A stretch of 64,000 nt of DNA. Origin: Mangrovibacterium diazotrophicum (GTDB taxonomy: Bacteria > Bacteroidota > Bacteroidia > Bacteroidales > Prolixibacteraceae). Under the pieces are notes generated by a model that had not been told where the DNA came from, did no database searches, and saw nothing but the letters and a program-made list of their open reading frames with translations. Within the stretch, counting starts at the first letter, position 1; every line of letters starts with the position of its first letter. Both the position numbers and the translations under genes were made by a program. The stretch is from NCBI RefSeq assembly GCF_003610535.1, contig NZ_RAPN01000004.1, forward strand, positions 124,001 through 188,000, given 5' to 3'. Positions 6,860-13,989 of the stretch are shown piece by piece.

Positions 6860-7569
6860 TGGATTTAAAGCAACATTACAATAATCTATATCAAGAATCC
6901 ATAACAAAATATAAAAATGACAATTATGACCTTGATAAACTAATTGACTCACCTGCTGATAATAGATTTGGAATAACGTTACTGATTAGGCCTCCTCAAA
7001 AAATAAAGAATGAAATAGATAATTTTTTATCGAATCTTAAAAAGATAGAACCAAATCAATATTATCATCCCAAATCAGACATACACATTACTGTAATGTC
7101 TATAATTTCATGTTATCAGGGATTTGAGTTATCGCAAATTGAAACAAATAATTATGTTGAAATGATTCATCAATGTTTATCAGGTATTCCTTCTTTTTCA
7201 ATACAATTTAAAGGACTGACAGCATCACCATCTTGTGTAATGGTGCAAGGCTTTTTAATAGATAATACATTAAAACAAATTCGGGATAATTTGAGAACCA
7301 ATTTCAAAAGCTCAGACTTGCAACATTCTATAGACAAACGCTACGCTATTCAGACTGCTCATTCTACAATATTTCGACTACGGAACAATTTAATTGCAAA
7401 GGATAAATTTATTGATTTAATTGAGCAATATAAAAACTATGAATTTGGTACATTTACAGTTGATTCATTGGATTTGGTTTTTAATGATTGGTATCAAAGA
7501 GTAGATAAAGTACAAAAGTTATATGAATTTAAATTAAAAACGCAGCCTAACAATGTATATACAAAATAG
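6859..7569 (+). CDS. 2H phosphoesterase (2'-5' RNA ligase-like) protein (236 aa)
   Basis: Two HxTx motifs, HITV at residues 76-79 and HSTI at 168-171, about 90 residues apart, define the 2H phosphoesterase fold. Members ligate or hydrolyse 2'-5' or cyclic phosphate bonds in RNA or small nucleotides. The first gene overlap is one base (TAATG), so it is translated with the acetyltransferase. The last eight codons lie inside attC-like site 8; the stop is at 7567-7569. A regulator, an acyltransferase and a 2H enzyme in one cassette could be a small defence or nucleotide-modification module, but this is inference. 2H enzymes are known in anti-phage and anti-CBASS roles. Confidence 0.85.
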   Translation: MDLKQHYNNLYQESITKYKNDNYDLDKLIDSPADNRFGITLLIRPPQKIKNEIDNFLSNLKKIEPNQYYHPKSDIHITVMSIISCYQGFELSQIETNNYVEMIHQCLSGIPSFSIQFKGLTASPSCVMVQGFLIDNTLKQIRDNLRTNFKSSDLQHSIDKRYAIQTAHSTIFRLRNNLIAKDKFIDLIEQYKNYEFGTFTVDSLDLVFNDWYQRVDKVQKLYEFKLKTQPNNVYTK

Positions 7570-7674
7570 GCGAGATTGTAGTAAATTCAAGGGTTGTAGT
7601 CCGCTTCAAAGTTGTAACGGTTTGATACGATTGAAGCCCGCAATCGCCTACTTTGCATATACTTCCCGTTACCA
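7545..7674 (+). other. attC-like site 8 (130 bp, second body type)
   Basis: Left box GCCTAAC (7545-7551); GCAGCCTAAC complements GTTAGGCTGC at 5572. Right box GTTACCA (7668-7674). Inner arms GTATATACAAAATAGGCGA and TCGCCTACTTTGCATATAC pair well. The body is related to site 3. Confidence 0.88.
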
Positions 7675-7686
7675 ACCATTTGACGA

Positions 7687-8097
7687 ATGAACATTGAAAA
7701 GGACATACAAGCCATAATCGACTATTCTCATCGATTTGCAGAACACATGCTGAATGATGAAAAAGAATTTTATCCATTTGGCGCTAAAATCGGAAATGAT
7801 GGGAAATTAGTTGCTGTTGGCTACAATAACACTGAAACTGATTTTCCTGAAAGCCAGACAGTGATTGAAGCACTAAAAGAGGAATTTGAGAAAGATTTCG
7901 TGAATGGAAAGTTAAGAGCATACGGATTGACTTATGACGTGCGTGTTCAAATAGATGAACAGGGAGATAAATCTGATTCGATTTGCATTGATATAACTCA
8001 TCAGGAATCAAATGATATTCCACGATATTATTTCACGTATTCTTGGAATGACAATGATGACCTGATATTTGGAGAAAGTTTTGGAATAAAAAAATAA
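7687..8097 (+). CDS. Cassette-borne protein of unknown function (136 aa)
   Basis: A small acidic cytoplasmic-type protein with alternating strands and helices and a repeated aromatic C-terminus (YYFTYSWNDNDDLIFGESFG). The general shape is like small immunity-type proteins, but no diagnostic motif is visible and I do not assign a family. It is the only gene of cassette 9, starts 13 bp after the right box of site 8 and ends eight bases before the next left box. Confidence 0.75.
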   Translation: MNIEKDIQAIIDYSHRFAEHMLNDEKEFYPFGAKIGNDGKLVAVGYNNTETDFPESQTVIEALKEEFEKDFVNGKLRAYGLTYDVRVQIDEQGDKSDSICIDITHQESNDIPRYYFTYSWNDNDDLIFGESFGIKK

Positions 8098-8104
8098 AAA
8101 CGGT

Positions 8105-8290
8105 TGGTAACAAGGAACTGAGCTAAAAAGCAAGTCTAGACACATAATTCTCCTATTAAAAAAAGTCTGTTTTTGAGGCGGATTTGTGTTTCGGAAGCCG
8201 GGTTTCGGTTTTATCTTCGCTGTTGGGCAAAGCTCCGCTAGACCCCGCCAGTCCGGACTTATTCACTAGATTTATCAGATGGTTTAAGAT
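8105..8290 (+). other. Terminal attC-like half site and gene-free stretch
   Basis: Left box TGGTAAC (8105-8111); GGTTGGTAAC complements GTTACCAACC at 7668, so the right end of cassette 9 is intact. No clear right partner follows. AAGTCTAGAC (8133) and GTCCGGACTT (8260) are an imperfect inverted pair, and GTT at 8282-8284 is a possible, weak right boundary. From here to 8395 I see no gene. The site is either decayed or cut by the neighbouring element. Confidence 0.55.
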
Positions 8291-8395
8291 GGTTGCATTC
8301 AGTGGAGGTCGTGTGAACCAACTTTTTTCGGGATAAATGGGTTAATAAATCGGTTAATTCTGTTAGTTTAGCAGGGTAGAATAAATGGACTTAAC

Positions 8396-8590
8396 ATGAA
8401 GATTCTATACCGTACCAAGGAAGAAGCAAACGAGGAACAGGAAAAAGCTTTTCTGGCTTTATCTCCGGAAGAAAGGTTTTTGTCCTTCCTAAGCCTTAGT
8501 CGGAAGATCTTAAAATTGCCGGTTAACAGAACAAATAAGAAACAATCCCATTCTTCAGACTTCGTAATTCATTTGTATGATGCAAAATAA
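8396..8590 (+). CDS. Small protein paired with nucleotidyltransferase-fold gene (64 aa)
   Basis: A charged, mostly helical small protein (many Glu and Lys, LSPEERFLSFLSLSRKILKL). It overlaps the next gene by 14 bases, so the two are almost certainly co-translated. I do not recognise a family. As the small partner of a nucleotidyltransferase-fold protein it could be an antitoxin-like or regulatory subunit; this is inference from layout only. Confidence 0.7.
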   Translation: MKILYRTKEEANEEQEKAFLALSPEERFLSFLSLSRKILKLPVNRTNKKQSHSSDFVIHLYDAK

Positions 8591-9080
8591 CTGGGATGAA
8601 AAAATTTCAACCTTTATCCAGTTGGCAAGTAAGCATAAGGTTCAAATGATAATGGTTGGCGGTGGAGCGGTCAATTTTCATGGTTATCAAAGGCACTCCG
8701 CAGACGTTGATTTTTGGATAAGTACGAAGGATGAAAATCTCAAGAATCTGCTTTTGGTTTTCAAGGAAATGGGCTACGAGATTGACGATTTTCCGAAAGA
8801 GGTAAAAGAAAAAAGACAGAACATATCCGTCCAGTTTTCACCAACTGATTTAGACTTGGAGCTTATCACTAATTTTTCAATAAACAAGTCTTTCGAGCAA
8901 GCTTTTAAAGATAGTGTTGTTGCCTGTATAGAGGGCACGGAGGTCCAAAAGTGGAATGTATTGTCTTATGAGGATCTTATTACAAGTAAGATTAAAGCAG
9001 GGCGGCCGAAAGATTTTTTAGATATTCAACAGTTGAATAGTATTCGAAATAGATCGGAGCATAAAGGATTCCGGCGATGA
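8577..9080 (+). CDS. Nucleotidyltransferase-fold protein, DUF6036-like (167 aa)
   Basis: The N-terminal part shows the polymerase-beta-like nucleotidyltransferase signature: GGGAVNFHG at residues 28-36, then SADVDFW (Asp43 and Asp45) and a third acidic strand DLDLELIT near 94. A C-terminal segment, EDLITSKIKAGRPKDFLDI, is typical of the AbiEii/DUF6036-type proteins that occur in toxin-antitoxin or phage-defence pairs. It overlaps the 64-aa gene upstream. Length is normal. The target is unknown. Two ATG codons open the frame; the first is used here. Confidence 0.82.
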   Translation: MMQNNWDEKISTFIQLASKHKVQMIMVGGGAVNFHGYQRHSADVDFWISTKDENLKNLLLVFKEMGYEIDDFPKEVKEKRQNISVQFSPTDLDLELITNFSINKSFEQAFKDSVVACIEGTEVQKWNVLSYEDLITSKIKAGRPKDFLDIQQLNSIRNRSEHKGFRR

Positions 9081-9220
9081 TTAAGGTTTTATTAGGCCTA
9101 TCAACAAAGCTAAACGCGTATTTGATACCTGCTGCGTTTTTTGAACAGGATTGCTTCGGGGCATTTGTCGTATTGGAGGTCCGGAAGCTTTAAGAAAGCT
9201 TTTAAATGAAGGGAAAATGA
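9081..9220. other. Short gene-free stretch
   Basis: I see no gene or clear site here apart from a small hairpin, AAGCTTTAAGAAAGCTTT near 9187-9204, lying between the ends of two convergent genes. It may serve as a weak terminator. Confidence 0.3.
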
Positions 9221-9637
9221 CTATTTATCTTTCAGCAGCTTTTCTAATCGTTCCATCATCTCATCTTTTTCTTTCAGCATCCGCTCATAAAGAGCAATCT
9301 TTTCTTCGTGAAGCTTGATGATTTGCTCAACTGGATTGACAGTTGGATAGTAGCTAAATAAAGAATTTCCTGTAGCGTTGTCATGATTGTTCACGATGTT
9401 GGAAATGATATTTATAGCCTTTTCTTCGTCAAAATTCTGAAAGGCTTCTACCGGGATTTTCAAAGTACTGGAGATCTGTTGCAAAAGGGGCAGTTCAATG
9501 GTCTCTTTCTGTTCCAAGAGCGAGATCTTCTTTTGATTCCATCCTTCGCCAAGTTCGTAAGCAAGCGCATCTTGTTTTATTCCCAGCATCTCACGAAACC
9601 TTTTCACATTGCGACCTTCATGTACTTTACTTTCCAT
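9221..9637 (-). CDS. XRE-family transcriptional regulator with C-terminal coiled coil (138 aa)
   Basis: Residues about 9-62 form a Cro/CI-type helix-turn-helix (VKRFREMLGIKQDALAYELG, then QKKISLLEQKETI), followed by a linker and a C-terminal coiled coil (HEEKIALYERMLKEKDEMMERLEKLLK, split by heptads). This is a common regulator next to Bacteroidota mobile-element genes. It is transcribed away from the following large gene, so the shared upstream region 9638-9905 may contain its operator, though I see no strong palindrome there. Confidence 0.85.
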   Translation of the reverse strand: MESKVHEGRNVKRFREMLGIKQDALAYELGEGWNQKKISLLEQKETIELPLLQQISSTLKIPVEAFQNFDEEKAINIISNIVNNHDNATGNSLFSYYPTVNPVEQIIKLHEEKIALYERMLKEKDEMMERLEKLLKDK

Positions 9638-9905
9638 ATTACCTTGATATTTTCAACTATCTCAAAGATAAAACAATTTTGGTTAACTAAAAGATGGAGG
9701 TGGCTAATAGGATCGGTAAAATATACCTAACATCTGAATGACTTGATTCGCTCCTGATTCTAGGATTCTAAGCAATTCTTGGGTGAATTCAGATTCATAA
9801 TCTGCGTAGGTTCTGTCGTTGGATGAGATATTTTATCCTCATGCAGAATTGATTATGCTCATGTACTATCTGAAATTAGTGTTGTACCCTTAAAATGATC
9901 GACAC
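9638..9905. promoter_or_regulatory. Divergent intergenic region between the XRE gene and the large duplicated protein
   Basis: The two genes diverge from here, so promoters in both directions must lie within it. The best internal structure is CAGATTCATAATCTG, an inverted repeat at about 9789-9803, which could be an operator. No TAnnTTTG box is convincing. Confidence 0.3.
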
Positions 9906-11498
9906 ATGAGAACAATATTAAATTTGGATATCCCGAAACTGGAGAACAAAGCTATCAGTGAAAAACTGCAGCAGTTAACCCGTGAGTTTCAGATTGCTTA
10001 TATCTTCTATCATCAGGAGAGCGAGCTAACACCTGAACATCTTATCATTGTAACATCAGAACTTAAGGACGTTCAAACAATAAGATCCCGAAAATGGATT
10101 CGAAACAGTCGGGAGAATAGTAATTGTCTATTTCATGTTATTTTCAGAGGGAAGATGGAATTCGAATACAAAATGGGTAATCCTTTTATTGCTTCCTGTT
10201 GCCATAGATCCGGCGTTATTTACCGGTCTCAACTGATCGAAGAATGTCCAAATGCGGATTGGTCATCCTATAAAAAGAAATTCAAGCGAAACCAGGAGAG
10301 CTATTATCACGATCGCGATACGTTGCTTGCAGAGGCTAATGGCTTTGGTCGGCACGATTCATTAACCGGAGTATTTCTAACTTACCTTTCTATCTTTCTA
10401 CATGCTGTTCGTCACCTGGAGATGCTTTACATAGGATGCAATTTTGAAAAAGTGAATCTACACGAACGGATAAAACAACTAACCGGGTACATACCGGAAA
10501 TTGAAGGACTATTTGTCAAAAAAAATGGGAGAGAGTACTACCTGGTTTCAGAGCTGGAGCGAGCAAAAGAAACAGGCGAAAATGGTGACGAAACACGGCT
10601 TAATGAGAATCTTCAGGAGAGTATTATTGAGACAGAGCTAAAAATGAATGAGTTGGTAGCAGTTCGATTTGCGGCACTTAAAAAGAAGATCAAAGCCTTT
10701 GGGAAAGTGAAGACCGACAACAAAGAAAGTTGCGCTTCGCCAATCGAGCAAGAGCTATCAGAGATTGTAGTAACAATTAGAAAGACAAAGGAGGTTGAAG
10801 AGATCTATTTTTTTGACCGGCTAGATAGTTATCGACGGACAACTTACTTCATACTGCTAATTGGGGAAGGGCTTGGCACGGAAAACCTGGGGCGGTTACA
10901 ACAAACTGCGACCGCAAAGCTGGGGGATAAGTTTGACCTGGTTTTGATCGGTCATAGTCGTATTTGGATTCAAACAAACCTGTTTGCCTATCAATCCTTC
11001 TTCCGGGAAATAATGCGACCGGAGAACCTTCTGTTTTCATCACACTCCAACCTTCTTCATTGGGAACATAGACATACGCCTGAATACCCGGACCTGGAAT
11101 ATTACTACAGCTCTGCAGCTAAGATGACGTCCCAGTATTTTACGCTTCGAAAGAACTCAGCACAGGACAATATGGAAGGGCTGGAAGACCTGTTTGGCAA
11201 ATCGATGCTTAGAATCTTTCGAACCTTTGTTTTTGCAAGACTCAGCTATCTGCCCAATTACTTATCAGCCGGAAGTCTGTGGAAGCTATGTCTGTATGCT
11301 GAACCGAGACTCGAGAAAATGGAGTTTCTTTTTGAAAAACTCGGCGGAGATAGGTTCTTTCAAATTTTAGCGCACATCAACCGGTTTCATCATGATATCT
11401 CCCGAATGACAGAAGAGAAATTGGAGTTGATGGACGAGATTCTAATGATTCTTAATCTCGAGTTAAAATCTGTTTGTCAAAGGAAAGCGATAGGATAG
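9906..11498 (+). CDS. Large protein with two similar halves, unknown function (530 aa)
   Basis: Both halves follow the same plan: a strand-rich start (IAYIFYHQESELTPEHLIIVTSE near residue 30, split; EEIYFFDRLDS and FILLIGEGLG near 300), then a second strand block, then a long all-helical segment (LTGVFLTYLSIFLHAVRHLEM in the first half; RIFRTFVFARLSYLPNYLSAG in the second). The plan is reminiscent of nucleotidyltransferase plus HEPN domains, duplicated in tandem, but catalytic motifs are not clear, so the comparison is tentative. A truncated second copy of the last about 105 residues lies at 13363-13701. It sits in the mobilizable element between a regulator and the mob genes; its role there is unknown. 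Confidence 0.8.
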   Translation: MRTILNLDIPKLENKAISEKLQQLTREFQIAYIFYHQESELTPEHLIIVTSELKDVQTIRSRKWIRNSRENSNCLFHVIFRGKMEFEYKMGNPFIASCCHRSGVIYRSQLIEECPNADWSSYKKKFKRNQESYYHDRDTLLAEANGFGRHDSLTGVFLTYLSIFLHAVRHLEMLYIGCNFEKVNLHERIKQLTGYIPEIEGLFVKKNGREYYLVSELERAKETGENGDETRLNENLQESIIETELKMNELVAVRFAALKKKIKAFGKVKTDNKESCASPIEQELSEIVVTIRKTKEVEEIYFFDRLDSYRRTTYFILLIGEGLGTENLGRLQQTATAKLGDKFDLVLIGHSRIWIQTNLFAYQSFFREIMRPENLLFSSHSNLLHWEHRHTPEYPDLEYYYSSAAKMTSQYFTLRKNSAQDNMEGLEDLFGKSMLRIFRTFVFARLSYLPNYLSAGSLWKLCLYAEPRLEKMEFLFEKLGGDRFFQILAHINRFHHDISRMTEEKLELMDEILMILNLELKSVCQRKAIG

Positions 11499-11710
11499 GG
11501 CATACTCAGATTAAGTTGTTCTATCTTTGGGTGTTCGAGCTTACTTTGTCGGTATCGAAAATGATTCTGGTAGGGGATATCGGTAAATTAAAAAAATTCA
11601 ATTCACCTTTATCTGTTGTGATGAGGGCAGCGACAATAACGGTGATAACGCTGCTGGTATTTAGGTGGATAGGACCTCTTGAGTATTACAAGGCCAGAGG
11701 ATTGAATTAA

Positions 11711-11904
11711 TGGGTGAATCTCCTGGATGTGGATTGATTAATGTTCGTGGTCTAATACAAACCTTTCTAAGCTTTTAGTTGAAAGGGGGCGGGATTTTGA
11801 GGAATTAAATAGACCTTTGACGTCGGTTTGTTAATGATCATCCTACTTTTGATGTGTGCCGCAATAAAATAGCCGTTTTTTTTTTTTTCGAGACAGGTGA
11901 CGGA
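11711..11904. other. Gene-free stretch with poly-T run
   Basis: No gene is visible. A run of 13 T at about 11876-11888 and a change of base composition to AT-rich precede the next two genes. This may mark the junction of an inserted or degraded segment. Confidence 0.3.
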
Positions 11905-12159
11905 ATGCCTGTAAATACGACACTTAGTACTGAAGTTGATGGTAACGGAGATGTGTCAACTAAAGGGGAGGTAAGTGTTGGAGTCGACAACGAGAATGTG
12001 AGCGCAAAGGCTTATATTTCAGTTTCTTCTTCCACTGAAAGTAGCGGAGAGAAAACAAACGAAGCAGCAATTGGATTGGCTGTGGAAATCCCAATTGCAA
12101 AAGACGGAAAGACTACTTATTCTGTTGGTACAGTGAAAGAAGCAGTAATTAATTTTTAA
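11905..12159 (+). CDS. Small beta-rich protein, possibly a detached toxin tail (84 aa)
   Basis: I chose the ATG at 11905, which has AGGTGA five bases upstream; a GTG 51 bases earlier would read through the poly-T run. The product is made of Val/Ser/Thr/Gly-rich strands with repeats such as VSTKGEVSVGVDNENVSAKA and ends in VKEAVINF. It resembles the C-terminal tail of a larger secreted or polymorphic-toxin protein rather than a free enzyme, but this is an impression. It lies four bases before a lipoprotein gene, suggesting a toxin-tail and immunity arrangement. AT content is higher than in the flanks. Confidence 0.5.
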   Translation: MPVNTTLSTEVDGNGDVSTKGEVSVGVDNENVSAKAYISVSSSTESSGEKTNEAAIGLAVEIPIAKDGKTTYSVGTVKEAVINF

Positions 12160-12163
12160 TAAT

Positions 12164-12946
12164 ATGAAATTAAAATATTTTGCCATTCTGATTTTAGTTG
12201 TTGTTGGTTGTAAAAATCAAATTATTACATTAAATAATATAGTGATAAATAATGGACAGGTTGTTGTAATCAATGACTCAACGAATATTGAGTTAGATAA
12301 AATTTTCAACGGTGAATTTATCTATAAAATTGATGGAAATTTATGTAAGAAAGGATATTATTCACATCGAAAGGCAGTTGGAAAATGGAGATATAATGTA
12401 TCACCCAATAGAGAAATAGAAATTAACTGGAACAAAGATGTTTTTAGTTCATCTAATTTGAATATTGTTTATCCTGAAGCTTGGAATCCAGTCGAGGTCA
12501 AAGACAGTAATAGGATAGTGACTTTTGATTTACAACCACGCGTTGAGAAGGAAGCATTAACTGAAGATTACTTTACGGTAATGAAGCATAGTTTAACTAA
12601 AGAAAATGCTCTTGCAAACTATAATGGTAGATATAAAAGTACCGTTGTTGAAAACTGGATTGTTTTAGGAGTAGACTCATTTTTGATAAAGATAGACGAA
12701 AAGAAGTATTTATTCAATCGATTTGTTTTAGATGTTAACGGCTACTCACTCTACGTGTACAATTTGAACACTACTATATCAAATGATATTATTGATGTTA
12801 CTATGGTCGTAAAAAATGAGGATGCATCTTGGAATCAACTTTTGTTTTTTGAAACAATGAGGAATATCGACATAGATCAAATTGAATTGTTACCCAAGGA
12901 AGGTATTATCGAGATAATTCCTCTTGGTGATAGTCAACGGTATTAA
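12164..12946 (+). CDS. Lipoprotein, unknown function (260 aa)
   Basis: Lipoprotein signal peptide with lipobox LVVVGC (Cys at residue 16). The mature protein is strand-rich with many aromatic residues. There is no family I recognise. It starts four bases after the stop of the 84-aa gene and so is in the same operon. It could be the immunity partner of the preceding tail-like protein. Codon use is AT-rich, unlike the mob genes downstream and like the cassette cargo. Confidence 0.7.
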   Translation: MKLKYFAILILVVVGCKNQIITLNNIVINNGQVVVINDSTNIELDKIFNGEFIYKIDGNLCKKGYYSHRKAVGKWRYNVSPNREIEINWNKDVFSSSNLNIVYPEAWNPVEVKDSNRIVTFDLQPRVEKEALTEDYFTVMKHSLTKENALANYNGRYKSTVVENWIVLGVDSFLIKIDEKKYLFNRFVLDVNGYSLYVYNLNTTISNDIIDVTMVVKNEDASWNQLLFFETMRNIDIDQIELLPKEGIIEIIPLGDSQRY

Positions 12947-13329
12947 AGAAAAATCCAACTAGTGATAGTCTTTTTGCATAACCAGAGTTGGGGTTTGCAC
13001 ACAAGGAGTATGTTGAATCTTATCAACCCGATTTTCAATCAAATAAAAAAAAACGTTGAAAATAGTAGTCGGGCGAAGTGTGCGACTATGATACGTTGGT
13101 GGAAAATAGAAGAGAGGGTATTAATCTATGCTGGCTCCTCCACTGTAGGAACTGGAAGATGGGTGATATGGGAACGGATGGGCTCCCTATAGCTGCTGAA
13201 CTTTCCGGTTTCCGTAAAACTCCTTTTTAAAGGTTTCGTTGGGATTTCCACTGCTCACGCTGATCTTTGATCAGTGCGCAATTCGATAGACTTGAAATGC
13301 AACCGTAAATTTAAAACCAAATAGAAAGC
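12947..13329. other. Gene-free stretch
   Basis: I see no supported gene. An open frame at 12962-13192 uses a non-ATG start and has no recognisable features, so I left it out. The base composition shifts from AT-rich back to the composition of the mob region within this stretch. Confidence 0.3.
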
Positions 13330-13360
13330 AAGCCCGGCCCATAGGTCGGGCTTATTGTTT
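13330..13360 (+). terminator. Intrinsic terminator
   Basis: AAGCCCGGCC/CATA/GGTCGGGCTT hairpin (13330-13353) followed by a T-rich tail. It immediately precedes the truncated gene copy, so that copy has no promoter of its own in sight. Confidence 0.8.
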
Positions 13361-13362
13361 TA

Positions 13363-13701
13363 TTGTTTAAAAGCTTGCTTGGCTTGGAAGGCCTGTTTAG
13401 CAAGTCCGTGCTTAGAATTCTCTGGACTTTTGTTTACACAAGACTAAGCTATCTGCCCAATTACCTTCCTGCCCTAAGTTTTTGGAAGCTTTGTGTCTAC
13501 GCTGAACCAAAACTAGAGAAGATGGAATTCCTTTTTGAAAAGTTAGGAGGAGAAAAGTTCTTTCAACTGGTCGCGCACAACAACCGGTTCCATCATGATA
13601 TTTCCCGATTGACAGAAGAGAAATTGGCGATATTGGACGAGATTCTGGAGACACTTCAGCTCGAGTTGAGCGCTGTTTGCCAGAGAAAAGTAAAATATTA
13701 A
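13363..13701 (+). pseudogene. C-terminal fragment of a second copy of the 530-aa duplicated protein
   Basis: From about codon 7 the product matches the last about 105 residues of the gene at 9906-11498, with shared stretches such as RLSYLPNYL, LEKMEFLFEKLGG, NRFHHDIS, and CQRK, at roughly two-thirds identity. The first 425 residues are missing. It directly follows a terminator, so it is likely a relic. It could still produce a lone helical domain. The divergence suggests an old duplication or a copy from a related element. Confidence 0.75.
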
Positions 13702-13731
13702 GACAGACGAGCTTGTATCTGAACTACTGGC

Positions 13732-13989
13732 GGTACCGGAAGTGATACTGCTGCTGATACTGGTACTTCCTGGAATAGCGGAAATGATACTTCAAGAAAT
13801 ACAGCAACAGATACAGCAAACAATACCGGTACTTCCGGCTGTCTCGAAAATGATACGGCAGGAAATACTGCTGGTGATACCGGTATCATAAGTGGTCGCA
13901 GAACTGATACCGCAGGTGATACCGGAGACGGAAAAATTCACCTTGCCTGTATCAATAGTGATATTGGAAGTGATACAGCAAGTGATACA
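13732..13989 (+). repeat. Degenerate 12-bp repeat tract with GATAC core
   Basis: About 18 copies of a 12-base unit of the form GSN-NNT-GATACN run through the tract, broken every 2-4 copies by longer units of 18 or 30 bases that start GGTACT or GGTATC. One plus-strand frame, without a start codon that I can place, encodes Gly-X-Asp-Thr tetrapeptides and runs to a TGA near 14061; other frames are also partly open because the unit lacks stops. It lies between the relic gene and the oriT region. It could be a protein-binding array, a low-complexity coding tail, or a recombination-prone tract. Confidence 0.6.

Larger units (their letters stand above)
1..8111 (+). mobile_element. Integron-type gene cassette array (nine cassettes, left end outside window)
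   Basis: Eight complete attC-like sites separate co-directional small genes. Cassette limits, cutting between G and TT of each right-hand GTT box, are 737-1434, 1435-2331, 2332-3326, 3327-4168, 4169-4866, 4867-5572, 5573-7668 and 7669 to an unclear end near 8.1-8.3 kb; the first cassette starts before the window. In each complete cassette the first 9-10 bases after the cut (counting the preceding G) are the reverse complement of its own right-end AAC box, for example GTTAGGCTGC at 5572 and GCAGCCTAAC at 7542. This is the known signature of integron cassettes inserted as circles. No IntI-like integrase is visible; in integrons it sits at the left end in the opposite orientation. The array could be a chromosomal integron or an attC cluster lacking an integrase. 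Confidence 0.85.

Noticed and set aside
611-8111. CRISPR array or dispersed REP elements
   Set aside because: Spacing (700-2100 bp) and the gene content between repeats do not fit CRISPR; complementarity of each unit's own ends is not explained by REP elements.
11474-11710. 78-aa open frame overlapping the end of the large protein gene
   Set aside because: Non-ATG start, overlap with a real gene, and no recognisable features.
12962-13192. 76-aa open frame
   Set aside because: Non-ATG start and no plausible protein pattern.
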